The position numbers and the translations under genes are program-made. A stretch of 21,773 bases of DNA. Origin: an uncultured Phycisphaerales bacterium. Its GTDB lineage: Bacteria; Planctomycetota; Phycisphaerae; Sedimentisphaerales; Anaerobacaceae. The stretch covers positions 1-21,773 of the forward strand of contig CALEZT010000131.1 of NCBI GenBank assembly GCA_937927975.1. Reading direction: 5' to 3'. Under the pieces are notes generated by a model. The model was given only the letters and a program-made list of their open reading frames with translations. It was not told where the DNA came from and ran no database searches. Shown here piece by piece: positions 1-7,668 of the stretch (the first letter of the stretch is position 1; every line of letters begins with the position of its first letter).

Positions 1-425
1 AGGATTCACCGTGGAGTGGTCACCGCACCTCCAACTGAGAACGGGACAACCTCGCGTAGCCGAAGGACCTGGGCACAGGACGAGAGATCTCTCTCGGTCG
101 CGAGCTTGCCCTGAGCAAGGCGAAGGGATGACAAGAACTGGGCACGAATCAATCCGCCGGGTGCGGCAGGCATTCGGTGGCAGATTCCGCTGGGCCGTAC
201 CGGGTGGCAGCGACAAGCGGAGTCCTCGGAGCTTGTCGATGGCTTCCTCGCATACGCAGAACCATCGACAAGCTGGCGCTTGTCGCTGCCACACGGAGTC
301 GAAGGAAGACCCTTCTTTGTGCCTCGTGCTCGACGCCCTGTGCAGTTGCGAGGAGAGTTGCCACCACATTGCGGCCACACCCCCAGGGCCGATCGATCAG
401 TCCGCCTGCCGACCTCAATCATCAA
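1..425. other. Intergenic region without a convincing gene
   Basis: I see no believable gene here. The open frames on both strands overlap each other, have no family resemblance and are rich in Arg, Ser and Pro, as expected of non-coding GC-rich DNA. The stretch holds a 12-bp palindrome (GAGAGATCTCTC, 82-93), a repeat-like motif around 105-135 (CTTGCCCTGAGCAAGG followed by CGAAGGGATGACAAG), and a long nested inverted repeat at 204-292. It lies directly downstream of the minus-strand fumarase gene, so it may also hold that gene's transcription end, but no stem followed by a T-run is visible. Confidence 0.6.
204..292. repeat. Nested inverted repeat (89 bp hairpin element)
   Basis: The outer arms are a perfect 16-bp inverted pair: GTGGCAGCGACAAGCG at 204-219 and its complement at 277-292. 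The inner arms are a perfect 13-bp pair: AGCTTGTCGATGG at 230-242 and its complement at 262-274. Short asymmetric spacers separate them and the terminal loop is about 19 nt. The core GCGACAAGC/AGCTTGTCG occurs in both the inner and outer arms, so the element looks built from a duplicated motif. It resembles REP- or MITE-like intergenic elements, but I cannot name a family. Confidence 0.7.
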
Positions 426-1286
426 TCACAAGACCGCTCTCCTGTGCCGATGGCTGTGGCACTCGATGTTGACCGCCACCGGCAGCGACGCGATGTGGCA
501 TGGTGCGGTTTCGATCAGCACGCCGAGGGCGGTCGTATCGCCGCCGAGGCCTTGCGGGCCGATTCCCGAAGCGTTGATCCGTGAGAGCAGGTCCCGCTCC
601 ATCTGCGCGTAGAAGGCGTCGGCATGCGGGGCATCGAGACGACGCAGGAGCGACTTTTTGCTCAGGAGGCAGCAGCTCTCGAAGTCCCCTCCGATCCCCA
701 CGCCCACCACGAACGGAGGGCAGGCGTCGGCGCCCGCCTGGCGGACCACGTCCACGATCCAGTCCATGATCTGGCAGGGGGCGGCGGTCGGCCGGAACAT
801 GCGGAACTGGCTCTTGTTCTCGCAGCCGCCGCCTTTGGCCATGAGCGTGAGAGTGAGCTTGTCGCCGGGGACGAGGGACAGGTGGACGATGGCAGGCGTA
901 TTGGTCCCGGTGTTCTTACGGCCATTCAGCGGGTCTGCGACGACGCTCTTGCGGAGGTAGCCTGTCTCGTAGCCGGTCCGGACGCCTTCATCGATCGCTT
1001 CCACCAGCGTCTGACGGCCCGGTCCGGCCGGCGCGACCGCGACCTCGCTGCCCTGCTCGACGAAGACGATCGCCAGACCCGTGTCCTGGCACAGGGGGAT
1101 GCTGTCCCGCGACGCGATCCGAGCGTTCTCGACGAGCTGATCGAGCACGCGCCGCGCACGCGGATTCGATTCGGTCCCAGCGGCGCGTTCCAGGGCCGCC
1201 AGCACGTCCGCCGGCAGCTCGTGACAAGCCGCAACGCAAAGCGACCGAACCGCCTCTGCGATCTTCTCGAATGCAATCGTTCTCAC
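426..1286 (-). CDS. Fumarate hydratase class I, alpha (N-terminal catalytic) subunit
   Basis: Predicted alpha part of an oxygen-sensitive [4Fe-4S] class I fumarase (fumarate + water to L-malate, TCA cycle, cytoplasm); L(+)-tartrate dehydratase alpha is the close alternative. Family hallmarks are visible: a Cys in SIPLCQDTG, the GGGCENKS motif with the second Cys, and GGDFESCC with the third, consistent with three cluster ligands. The C-terminus (LPVAVNIECHSHRH) also fits the family. The frame opens at a TTG at 1322, but I prefer the GTG at 1286. It gives the usual family N-terminus (RTIAFEKIAEAV), and AGGGG lies 4 nt upstream of it. No beta-subunit gene follows within the 425 bp left in the window, although class I fumarases need that domain. 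It must lie elsewhere or beyond the window. The GC-rich codon use matches its neighbours. Confidence 0.9.
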   Translation of the reverse strand: MRTIAFEKIAEAVRSLCVAACHELPADVLAALERAAGTESNPRARRVLDQLVENARIASRDSIPLCQDTGLAIVFVEQGSEVAVAPAGPGRQTLVEAIDEGVRTGYETGYLRKSVVADPLNGRKNTGTNTPAIVHLSLVPGDKLTLTLMAKGGGCENKSQFRMFRPTAAPCQIMDWIVDVVRQAGADACPPFVVGVGIGGDFESCCLLSKKSLLRRLDAPHADAFYAQMERDLLSRINASGIGPQGLGGDTTALGVLIETAPCHIASLPVAVNIECHSHRHRRAVL

Positions 1287-1338
1287 AGCGCCCCTGCCGA
1301 TCGATGACACAGATTCTGCCAAGTCTCTGCAGGGCTCC

Positions 1339-1440
1339 TGTCATCCTGAACGAAGCACAGCGTAGTGAAGGATCCGGCCTGCGACCGAGAGAACCCTCCC
1401 GTCCGATGCCCAGATCCTTCGGCTCCGCCTCAGGATGACA
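1339..1440. repeat. Inverted repeat with TGTCATCCTGA / TCAGGATGACA ends
   Basis: Perfect 11-bp outer arms (1339-1349 and 1430-1440) enclose perfect 8-bp inner arms, GAAGGATC at 1367-1374 and GATCCTTC at 1413-1420. The element fills most of the gap between the propeller gene stop and the fumarase start. On transcripts from the minus strand it would fold just after the propeller gene stop codon and before the fumarase gene, so it could end or attenuate read-through. I recall similar TCATCCTGA...TCAGGATGA motifs as scattered intergenic repeats in environmental bacterial genomes; that is memory, not a search. Confidence 0.7.
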
Positions 1441-1456
1441 AATCCCCGCGCACTGG

Positions 1457-3742
1457 TCAGTTCCCGGTGACGCTCAACTCGAAAGTCTTGTACGTGACGT
1501 TGTCCATGTCGTCCTTGATCCTCAGGGCGATGACGTGCTCGCCGGGCTGGAGCTCTTCGGTGACGATCGTGAAACTCTCGTCGGTCGTGTCGAAGACGAA
1601 ATCGTCCGGCAGCGTGCCCTTCCATTCGCTGTTGCTGTCGACGGTGTACTCGAGCGAGCGGATGACGCTCAGGTCGTCGGTGATCTGGAGCTTGAGCGTG
1701 GCGGCCTTGCCGTTCTTCTCGATGGCGTACTTGCGGATCACCGGACCGGTGTTGTCCACGACGATCGGCTCGCTGATCCGGCTTGCGGTCAGTCTGGTGG
1801 CGATGGTGTTGGTCCGAACGTCGTCTGCGGTGACGCGGACCTCGTAGCGTCCGTCCTCGACGGTCTTGCTGTCCCATTCGAGACTGTCCGCTTCGACCTC
1901 GTCTTTGATCTTGATCCAGGTCGAGCGTCCGAGCCGACGGAAGTCCAGGCGGTACAGGATCTTGTCGTCGTTCTCGTCCGAGGCCTTGTAGTTGATCTTG
2001 AACACGCCTTCCTTGCCGGGACTCCCGAGCCGACCGACGTCCACCGTCTCGATCCGCGGCGCCAGGTTCGGCACCGTGCTGGCGACCGCGATCTCGCGGA
2101 TCAGCGGCGTCTTCTGTCCGTCGCGGGATTCGAGCACGAGCTTGTACTGGCAGAACCGACCGACCGGGCATCGCAACTGAATGGGCTCGGTGACCTCGAC
2201 CAGCTCGGTCCACTCGGAGAACGTCGGGTCGTTCACATCCTTGACGTTGCCGCTGCGCGAGGCTACCAGGATCTTGCAGCCTCGCGGGATGTCCGCGTCG
2301 ATCTGGAGCTTGCCCCACTTGGCGGGCTGGCATGCGTCGATCAGGTCCGACTCGAACGTCCCTTCCGAGGCGAAAGCCGACGAGAGCAGAACCAGCCGGG
2401 CGGGGTTGGCGGTGCCGATGTAGAGGTCCTGGTCGGAGGGCGTCACCGCGGTGATCTGCGAGGCCTTGTCGTCCTCGTAGACGACCGCCTGACGCTCCGC
2501 GTCCGGGTCCACCATGAAGAGCTGCGCGTTGTTGCCGGAACCGACGAAGATCTTGCCGTCCTGGGCGGCCATGTTCAGGAACACCGCGGGCTCGCTGAAC
2601 AGCTCGCTGACGTATCCCTGCTTGTTCACGCGGTAGACGTAACTGGCGGCGCCCGGTTTCTGCGGAGGCCTCGGCGCCGGACGCTGCTGCGGCGGCTGCG
2701 GGGGCCTGCCGCCGGAGGCGGGGCTCGAGTTGGCGATCTTGAGCGTGGTGCCGTCGGACGTGGGCGACTTGCCGTCTCCTTCCTTCGTATCGGGCCGGCC
2801 CGAAGCCGCCTGCTGGGCGGCGAACCGCTGCTCGGCCTCCACGACGTTGGCCGCGGTGGCGGTCGCATAGAGGACGCCGCCTTCTCCCGGCGCGCCCTCG
2901 GCGAACAGCAGCGAGCTGATCTCCGGCTCATCGCTGTCGTAGACCACGGTGGCGGTCTTGGTGCGAGGATTGATCTTGTAGATCAGGCCGCGGGTGTCGC
3001 TGCCTGCGTAGATCGAGCCGTCTTTGCCCGCTGCGATGGCCAGGATGTTCTTGTCCGGACTGTCGTACACGAGCTGAGACACCTTGCCCGAAGGATCCAG
3101 AGCGTAGACCTTGCCCTGCGGACCGGTGCCCAGATAGATGTTGCCGACGTTGTCCGTCTTGATGTCGAAGATGTACGAGGCGTCGTTGGGCTCGAAGATG
3201 GTCTCCATCTTGCCGCCTTCGTAACGACACAGGCGGCACTTGTCGCCGCTGACGCCGACCAGGAGCCGTCCGGCCACGTCCACCCCCATTGCGAAGATGT
3301 GCTGGTTGGCGAACCGCACATCGGCCTTGACGAGCTGGCCGCCTTCGTTGGAGTCCGAGACCGCGTCCTTCTTGGCGTCCTGCGACTTCGTCGCTGCGAC
3401 TTCCTGCTCGGTCGGATAGATCTTGGTCAGTTTGCCCAGGCTGTACCGGTAGATGTTGCCGTTGGGACTGGTGCCCAGGAAGATGGTGCCTCCGCTGACG
3501 ACGACGCTGTTGACGGACCAGACGCCGTCGAACTCGGTGGCGAGCACTTTGGCCGCCCGGCCGAGCTGGAGGGTCCCGCGCGAGGTCACGATGACCCCCT
3601 GCGCCTTGCCCGCCAGCAGGTCCTTGCTGCTGGCGTGTCGGCTGACCTTGCTCGTGACGGCCATCGCGCCGGAGGCCGACACAAGAACAGTCAACAGAAC
3701 GGCCACTATGCCACTACGATCCCTAAGGCGACATCTATCCAT
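1457..3742 (-). CDS. Exported beta-propeller protein with C-terminal Fn3/Ig-like region
   Basis: 761 residues. The N-terminus has basic residues, then a hydrophobic stretch (about 12-28, IVAVLLTVLVSASGAMA), read as a Sec signal peptide. Residues about 60-300 carry repeated strands of the type GGTIFLGTSPNGNIYRY, NIYLGTGPQGKVYALD and GSIYAGSDTRGLIYKI, typical of NHL/YVTN-type propeller blades. A low-complexity Pro-rich linker (about 341-364) interrupts the propeller, and more blades follow (365-455). Residues about 560-761 look like Fn3/Ig-like modules, including VDNTGPVI and GEHVIALRIKDDMDNV. No catalytic motif is visible. A strong ribosome site (GGAG, 5 nt before ATG) fixes the start. It is only 21 bp downstream of the S55 peptidase gene on the same strand, so co-transcription is likely. 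A role as a binding or scaffold partner of that peptidase is inference. Confidence 0.8.
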   Translation of the reverse strand: MDRCRLRDRSGIVAVLLTVLVSASGAMAVTSKVSRHASSKDLLAGKAQGVIVTSRGTLQLGRAAKVLATEFDGVWSVNSVVVSGGTIFLGTSPNGNIYRYSLGKLTKIYPTEQEVAATKSQDAKKDAVSDSNEGGQLVKADVRFANQHIFAMGVDVAGRLLVGVSGDKCRLCRYEGGKMETIFEPNDASYIFDIKTDNVGNIYLGTGPQGKVYALDPSGKVSQLVYDSPDKNILAIAAGKDGSIYAGSDTRGLIYKINPRTKTATVVYDSDEPEISSLLFAEGAPGEGGVLYATATAANVVEAEQRFAAQQAASGRPDTKEGDGKSPTSDGTTLKIANSSPASGGRPPQPPQQRPAPRPPQKPGAASYVYRVNKQGYVSELFSEPAVFLNMAAQDGKIFVGSGNNAQLFMVDPDAERQAVVYEDDKASQITAVTPSDQDLYIGTANPARLVLLSSAFASEGTFESDLIDACQPAKWGKLQIDADIPRGCKILVASRSGNVKDVNDPTFSEWTELVEVTEPIQLRCPVGRFCQYKLVLESRDGQKTPLIREIAVASTVPNLAPRIETVDVGRLGSPGKEGVFKINYKASDENDDKILYRLDFRRLGRSTWIKIKDEVEADSLEWDSKTVEDGRYEVRVTADDVRTNTIATRLTASRISEPIVVDNTGPVIRKYAIEKNGKAATLKLQITDDLSVIRSLEYTVDSNSEWKGTLPDDFVFDTTDESFTIVTEELQPGEHVIALRIKDDMDNVTYKTFELSVTGN

Positions 3743-3763
3743 GATTGCTCCTCTGCGGCCGGG

Positions 3764-5614
3764 TTATTTCTCTACCGTGATGGCCACGATTTCCTTGTCG
3801 GCGATGACGGTGCCGGTTTCTACAGTTTTTTCCACCCAGTGCGGGTAGGGGACGGCCGCCACGGCCCGCTTTTCGCTCTGCAGGACGAGCGCCTTGGTCC
3901 GAGGCAGATTCGGCAGCTCCGCCTTGTCCAGCGTGATGCCGTCCGGCGGCAGAACCAGCAGGCCGTACAGCCGGGTCCGATTCACGTTCAAGGCGGTGTT
4001 CAGGGCGTCCACGAGGGTCTGATAATTCGTCGCCAGAAACCGGTAGGGCGCCGCTTTTCTCACGAAACTCGAATACTCCTGAGCGCCGATGAACATCAGG
4101 CTGTACTTGCCAGGAGACAGGTCCTTCGGGACCTCGATGCGGACCTGGTGTTTGCGTTTTTCTTTCAGGTAGGACTCGATCACGACGTCGGCGACGATCT
4201 CCTCGCCCGCTTTGACCTTCGAATCCGAGATGTCCACCGACCAGATGTACGAGTCGATGTTCTTGGGCGTCACGCACACGTCGAACCGAAGGGCCTTCAC
4301 CGCGGCGGCGCCGAACGGGTTGTTCAGCAGCAGAGCCAGGGAGCCGACGACCTCCGAAACCGGCTCCATCACCTCCATGTTCGCGGAGGCGTTGTCGAAC
4401 CGGATGGCTTGACCGTCCTCGAGATCGATCGCCATGCTGTAGCGGATGCTGTGCTCGGGGGGAAAAGACCCCGCCTGGAAGACCGCGCCGACGATGGCCG
4501 ACCGCACCAGCATGGGCGTCAGCACCGCGTTGTAGGCGACCTGGCAGTTGTACGTGCGAGGCTCCAGCGTGTTGAACCGCTCGACCCGGATGGTCAGCGG
4601 GACCATGAGGGGCTTGGCCCCGATCCGACCGAAGACCGCGCCGGCTTCGTCGGCGGTGATGGCGCCGAGGATCTCGGAGCTGGTGCCCAGCTTGGTCGAT
4701 CGCTGGAGGCTGGAGATGACCGTGTAGATCTTGCCGGCGGCCATCGGTAGATTCGTCGGGCCGTAGCCCTGGAAGCTGTGGCCGAACCCGTAGACGCACC
4801 CGTCGCGGACCTCGGTCACGGTCCCGAGCACGTTCATCTTGATATCGCCGGTGACCAGGGGCATGGTGAGCGTGCCGCCGGGAACCAGTTGCGCGGGTCC
4901 GTCCTTGGCGTCCATGGCGCCGCTGAGGCCCGGCGTCGCGGCAAATCCCATCGCCTCCAGCGGACCCGCCAGATGCCGGAAGGCCTCGCCGGGCAGGCCG
5001 GAAATCAACAGCGGACAAGGCAGCGCCGTCGCGCCGGCGACCGGCGCTCCCGAGAGCTTTCTCGCGGTAAGCCCGTCGGCCACCTCCATCACGTCGATCG
5101 GTCTGGAGTAATCGAACGCCATGGCCGAAGCATCGGACCGGCCCCCTGAGGGGCCGGCGTCGTTCGTCAGGCCGACTTCGAGCATTTCATCGATAGGCGT
5201 GACCCCATACAGCGGGTCTTTGGAGAAGCTCCAGCCGAAGGCCAGGGCCCCCGCCAACCGACCGTCGATATAGACCGGCGAACCGCTGCAGCCGCCTACG
5301 GGACCCGTGTGCTTGAACCGCTCGTCCAGACCCACGACCAGGATGGCGTTCCTGCCCGGATCGAAGTCGCGAACGACGTCGAGGACCTTCAGCGCGAACT
5401 TCTCGATGCCCGCCTGGCCGTAATCGGTGAGGCAGTAGGCGTCCATGCCGGCTTTGATCTCGTCGATCCCGATGTATCGCTGCGAATCCCACAGCGCGTC
5501 GATGCGGGCCTGCCGTTTGCCGGCTCCCGCGGCGCCGGCCGGGATCGGCAGACTGACCGCAACACCGAGCAATACAACGAAGACCCCCGTCCGTGCGATT
5601 TTCGCCTTTGGCAT
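3764..5614 (-). CDS. SpoIVB-type (S55 family) serine peptidase domain protein, exported
   Basis: About 616 residues. A signal peptide or anchor is visible at residues 9-30 (GVFVVLLGVAVSLPIPAGAAG). The S55 signature follows: a conserved N-terminal block (IKAGMDAYCLTDYG), then GPVGGCSGSPVY with the presumed nucleophile Ser at about 110, followed by GRLAGALAFGWSFSKDPLYGVTPI. A later GFGHSF motif (His about 279, with Asp271 upstream) supplies the probable catalytic His. This order, GSP block first and GHS/GHP block later, is the one known from non-sporulating bacteria with S55 domains. The C-terminal third has no family I recognise. The frame opens further upstream (5752), but I chose the ATG at 5614 because GGGG lies 9 nt before it and the signal peptide starts there; ATG 5623 is the alternative. 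It is first in an operon with the propeller gene. SpoIVB in Bacillus cleaves a signalling partner; the substrate here is unknown. Confidence 0.85.
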   Translation of the reverse strand: MPKAKIARTGVFVVLLGVAVSLPIPAGAAGAGKRQARIDALWDSQRYIGIDEIKAGMDAYCLTDYGQAGIEKFALKVLDVVRDFDPGRNAILVVGLDERFKHTGPVGGCSGSPVYIDGRLAGALAFGWSFSKDPLYGVTPIDEMLEVGLTNDAGPSGGRSDASAMAFDYSRPIDVMEVADGLTARKLSGAPVAGATALPCPLLISGLPGEAFRHLAGPLEAMGFAATPGLSGAMDAKDGPAQLVPGGTLTMPLVTGDIKMNVLGTVTEVRDGCVYGFGHSFQGYGPTNLPMAAGKIYTVISSLQRSTKLGTSSEILGAITADEAGAVFGRIGAKPLMVPLTIRVERFNTLEPRTYNCQVAYNAVLTPMLVRSAIVGAVFQAGSFPPEHSIRYSMAIDLEDGQAIRFDNASANMEVMEPVSEVVGSLALLLNNPFGAAAVKALRFDVCVTPKNIDSYIWSVDISDSKVKAGEEIVADVVIESYLKEKRKHQVRIEVPKDLSPGKYSLMFIGAQEYSSFVRKAAPYRFLATNYQTLVDALNTALNVNRTRLYGLLVLPPDGITLDKAELPNLPRTKALVLQSEKRAVAAVPYPHWVEKTVETGTVIADKEIVAITVEK

Positions 5615-5718
5615 TCTGTCCATCCCCAGTACTTGCGTTCCGTCGATCGGAACCGACGAAAAAACCGTGGGCCTGCTGCCCGACTTCCCCTTCCGTCGGT
5701 CCCATGAAGCAACGCAAA

Positions 5719-5747
5719 ATTCTAACCACACAATAGTTCCATTGCAA
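5719..5747 (-). promoter_or_regulatory. Predicted sigma70-like promoter of the S55/propeller operon
   Basis: On the minus strand TTGCAA (5747-5742) is followed after exactly 17 nt by TAGAAT (5724-5719), five of six matches to the -10 consensus. Transcription would begin near 5712, giving a leader of about 98 nt before the ATG at 5614. The -35 hexamer is its own reverse complement and is shared with the promoter facing the other way. Confidence 0.55.
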
Positions 5748-5770
5748 GGCAAAAGAGCTTCTGTTAATAT
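5742..5770 (+). promoter_or_regulatory. Predicted sigma70-like promoter of the TPR-rluD unit
   Basis: TTGCAA (5742-5747), a 17-nt spacer, then TAATAT (5765-5770) on the plus strand. Each hexamer matches consensus at four of six positions in a locally AT-rich stretch. Transcription would begin near 5777, about 65 nt before the ATG at 5844. It shares its -35 hexamer with the divergent promoter. Confidence 0.5.
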
Positions 5771-5843
5771 ATTGGTTTGTCTTTTCGGTGGCCCGATAAC
5801 GTCGAGCCAAGGCCTTGGGATCTGAGAAAAACGGAGAACGATA

Positions 5844-6662
5844 ATGAAGTCGGATCATCGTCATGAGTTGAAATCCAACGAGTTGGCGGATTGGTTGGCG
5901 AACTTCCCGGAGTGGTTGAAAGAGAATCAGAAGAACCTCCTGACCGTCGCAGCGGTCGTCGTCGTGGCGCTCGTCGCCTACGTCTGGATCTTCCAGCACG
6001 GAAAAGCCGTCGCCGCTCGCAACCAGGAACGACTGACGCTGCTGGTCTCGCAGGTGCCGCAAAGGATCAACGAAGCCATGCGCGCCTCGGCCCAGAACAG
6101 CGACCAGTCCATGGCTTTGGGCTCTCTTGCGGAAGACCTCAGGGAATTCGCCGGCAGTATCTCCAACGACAACATGGCCGCTCTGGCCTTGATCAAACGG
6201 GGCGAAGCGATTCGCGCCGAGCAGCACCTGCGCAGCACCGACGCCGGACGCGACGCGTTCGTCGCCCAGATCGGCAAGGCCCAGGAAAGCTATCAGAAGG
6301 CGCTGGATCGCAAGCCCTCGAATCCCGCCCTGGCCGCCGCGGCGCAGTTCGGACTGGGTCTGTGCGAGGAGGACCTGGGCAATTTCGACAAAGCCGCGGA
6401 GATTTACCGCGCGATGAGCCAGAAGACCGAGTACGCCGGCACCGTCGCCCAGGCGGCGGCCGAGTATCGCGTCAAGATCATGGGAGATTTCAAGACCGAG
6501 GTCGCTTTCAAGCCCGCGCCGCCGGAGCCGAAGGTGACTTTGACGCCGCAGGCCCAGACGCCCACGATCCAGATCACGCCGGGCGAAGCTCCGACGGTCG
6601 CTCCCGCTCCGATCGAGGTGGCGCCCGCCCCCGCGGAAGCGAACCAACCCGTCGGCGGGTGA
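5844..6662 (+). CDS. Membrane-anchored TPR-type protein (YfgM-like)
   Basis: 272 residues. A short charged N-terminus is followed by one transmembrane segment at about 32-50 (LLTVAAVVVVALVAYVWIF), with the rest predicted on the outer face of the membrane. Residues about 55-205 are helical. Two TPR-like units are recognisable near 140-205 (YQKALDRKPSNPALAAAAQFGLGLCEEDLGNFDKAAEIYRAM). Residues from about 220 are Pro/Ala-rich (PAPPEPKV...APAPIEVAPAPAEA), like an extended linker or wall-spanning tail. The layout resembles YfgM, which works near the Sec translocon and BamB in Enterobacteria, but the sequence alone does not prove that role. The ATG at 5844 has GGAG 7 nt upstream. The gene is 19 bp ahead of the pseudouridine synthase gene on the same strand, so the two are probably co-transcribed. 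Confidence 0.8.
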   Translation: MKSDHRHELKSNELADWLANFPEWLKENQKNLLTVAAVVVVALVAYVWIFQHGKAVAARNQERLTLLVSQVPQRINEAMRASAQNSDQSMALGSLAEDLREFAGSISNDNMAALALIKRGEAIRAEQHLRSTDAGRDAFVAQIGKAQESYQKALDRKPSNPALAAAAQFGLGLCEEDLGNFDKAAEIYRAMSQKTEYAGTVAQAAAEYRVKIMGDFKTEVAFKPAPPEPKVTLTPQAQTPTIQITPGEAPTVAPAPIEVAPAPAEANQPVGG

Positions 6663-6681
6663 GAGAGATTCTCGAGTCGCC

Positions 6682-7668
6682 ATGGATGAACTGCAGGATC
6701 TCAGAGGCCAGCACCTGACGCTGCACGTGGGTGTCGGCATCAGCAAGCGCCGGCTGGACAAGTATCTTCACGGCCGGTTCCGCAACCTCAGCAGGCACTT
6801 CCTGCAGGCCGCCATCCGCGCCGGCGGCATCACCGTCAACGGCAAGCCCGCCAAACCCAGCCAGCAGCTTCGCCACGGCGACGTCGTCGAGATGACGCTG
6901 CCGGAGCCTCCGAGCAAGAACATCGAGCCGGAGGACATTCCGCTGGACGTGATCTACGAGGACTCGGACATCATCATCCTCAACAAGCCCTCGGATCTGA
7001 TCGTCCATCCGGCTCGGGGCAACAAGTCCGGCACGCTGGTCAACGCGCTGGTGCACTACTCCGACCAGCTCTCCAGCGGACTGGGTGAGTTCCGACCCGG
7101 CATCGTGCACCGCCTCGACCGCGACACCACCGGCGTGATGATCGTCACCAAGCACGAGACCTCCCAGTGGAAGATCGCCAAGCAGTTCGAGAATCGCCAG
7201 ACGCAGAAGACGTATCTGGCGATCGTGCACGGAACGCCCGAGCTGGACGCCGACCGGATCAACGCGCCGCTGGCGGTGCATCCGCAGGTCCGCGAAAAAT
7301 ACGCGGTCCGGCCCGAGATCGGCAAGGAGGCGATCACATACTACGAGGTCCTGGAGGCGTTCCGCGGGTTCTCGCTGCTCAAGTGCGAGCCCAAGACCGG
7401 CCGAACCCATCAGATCCGCGTACACCTCTCGCACATCAAGCACCCGATCGTTGCCGACGACATGTACGGCGGCAAACTCGTCTACCCCTGGCAACTGGCG
7501 GACGCGGAACAGGCGGTCGAAGAGCCCGTCATCGCCCGCTGCGCTCTGCACGCCTTCAGCATCGAGTTCCGCCACCCCGGCACGGACCAGATGGTGAAGT
7601 TCGAAGCCCCCTTGCCGCCGGACATGCAGCACCTGCTCGACATGCTCCGCGAGCACCGCCGGCGGTGA
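6682..7668 (+). CDS. rluD: RluA/RluD-family 23S rRNA pseudouridine synthase
   Basis: 328 residues, normal for RluD-type enzymes, which convert specific uridines of large-subunit rRNA to pseudouridine. An N-terminal S4 RNA-binding domain spans about 22-80 (RRLDKYLHGRF...AAIRAGGITVNGKPAKPSQQLRHGDVV). The catalytic domain begins with YEDSDIIILNKPSDLIVHP, and the hallmark motif HRLDRDTTG (143-151) carries the catalytic Asp146. The family motif GRTHQIRVHL and the KTYLAIVHG block are also intact. The N-terminus before the S4 domain is about 20 residues. The ATG at 6682 has only a purine-rich GAGAGA some distance upstream, so translation may depend partly on coupling with the TPR gene 19 bp before it. 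The exact target uridines cannot be read from sequence, and other RluA-family members are possible, so the symbol is given by closest type. Confidence 0.9.
   Translation: MDELQDLRGQHLTLHVGVGISKRRLDKYLHGRFRNLSRHFLQAAIRAGGITVNGKPAKPSQQLRHGDVVEMTLPEPPSKNIEPEDIPLDVIYEDSDIIILNKPSDLIVHPARGNKSGTLVNALVHYSDQLSSGLGEFRPGIVHRLDRDTTGVMIVTKHETSQWKIAKQFENRQTQKTYLAIVHGTPELDADRINAPLAVHPQVREKYAVRPEIGKEAITYYEVLEAFRGFSLLKCEPKTGRTHQIRVHLSHIKHPIVADDMYGGKLVYPWQLADAEQAVEEPVIARCALHAFSIEFRHPGTDQMVKFEAPLPPDMQHLLDMLREHRRR

Noticed and set aside
1535..4750. 1071-residue open frame on the plus strand
   Set aside because: It is antisense to the S55 and propeller genes, has the Asp/Leu/Val/Arg-rich composition typical of mirror frames in GC-rich DNA, and shows no family motif or signal.
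5187..6761. 524-residue open frame on the minus strand spanning the divergent promoter region
   Set aside because: It crosses the predicted divergent promoters and overlaps two well-supported genes; its low-complexity Arg/Gly-rich sequence matches no family.
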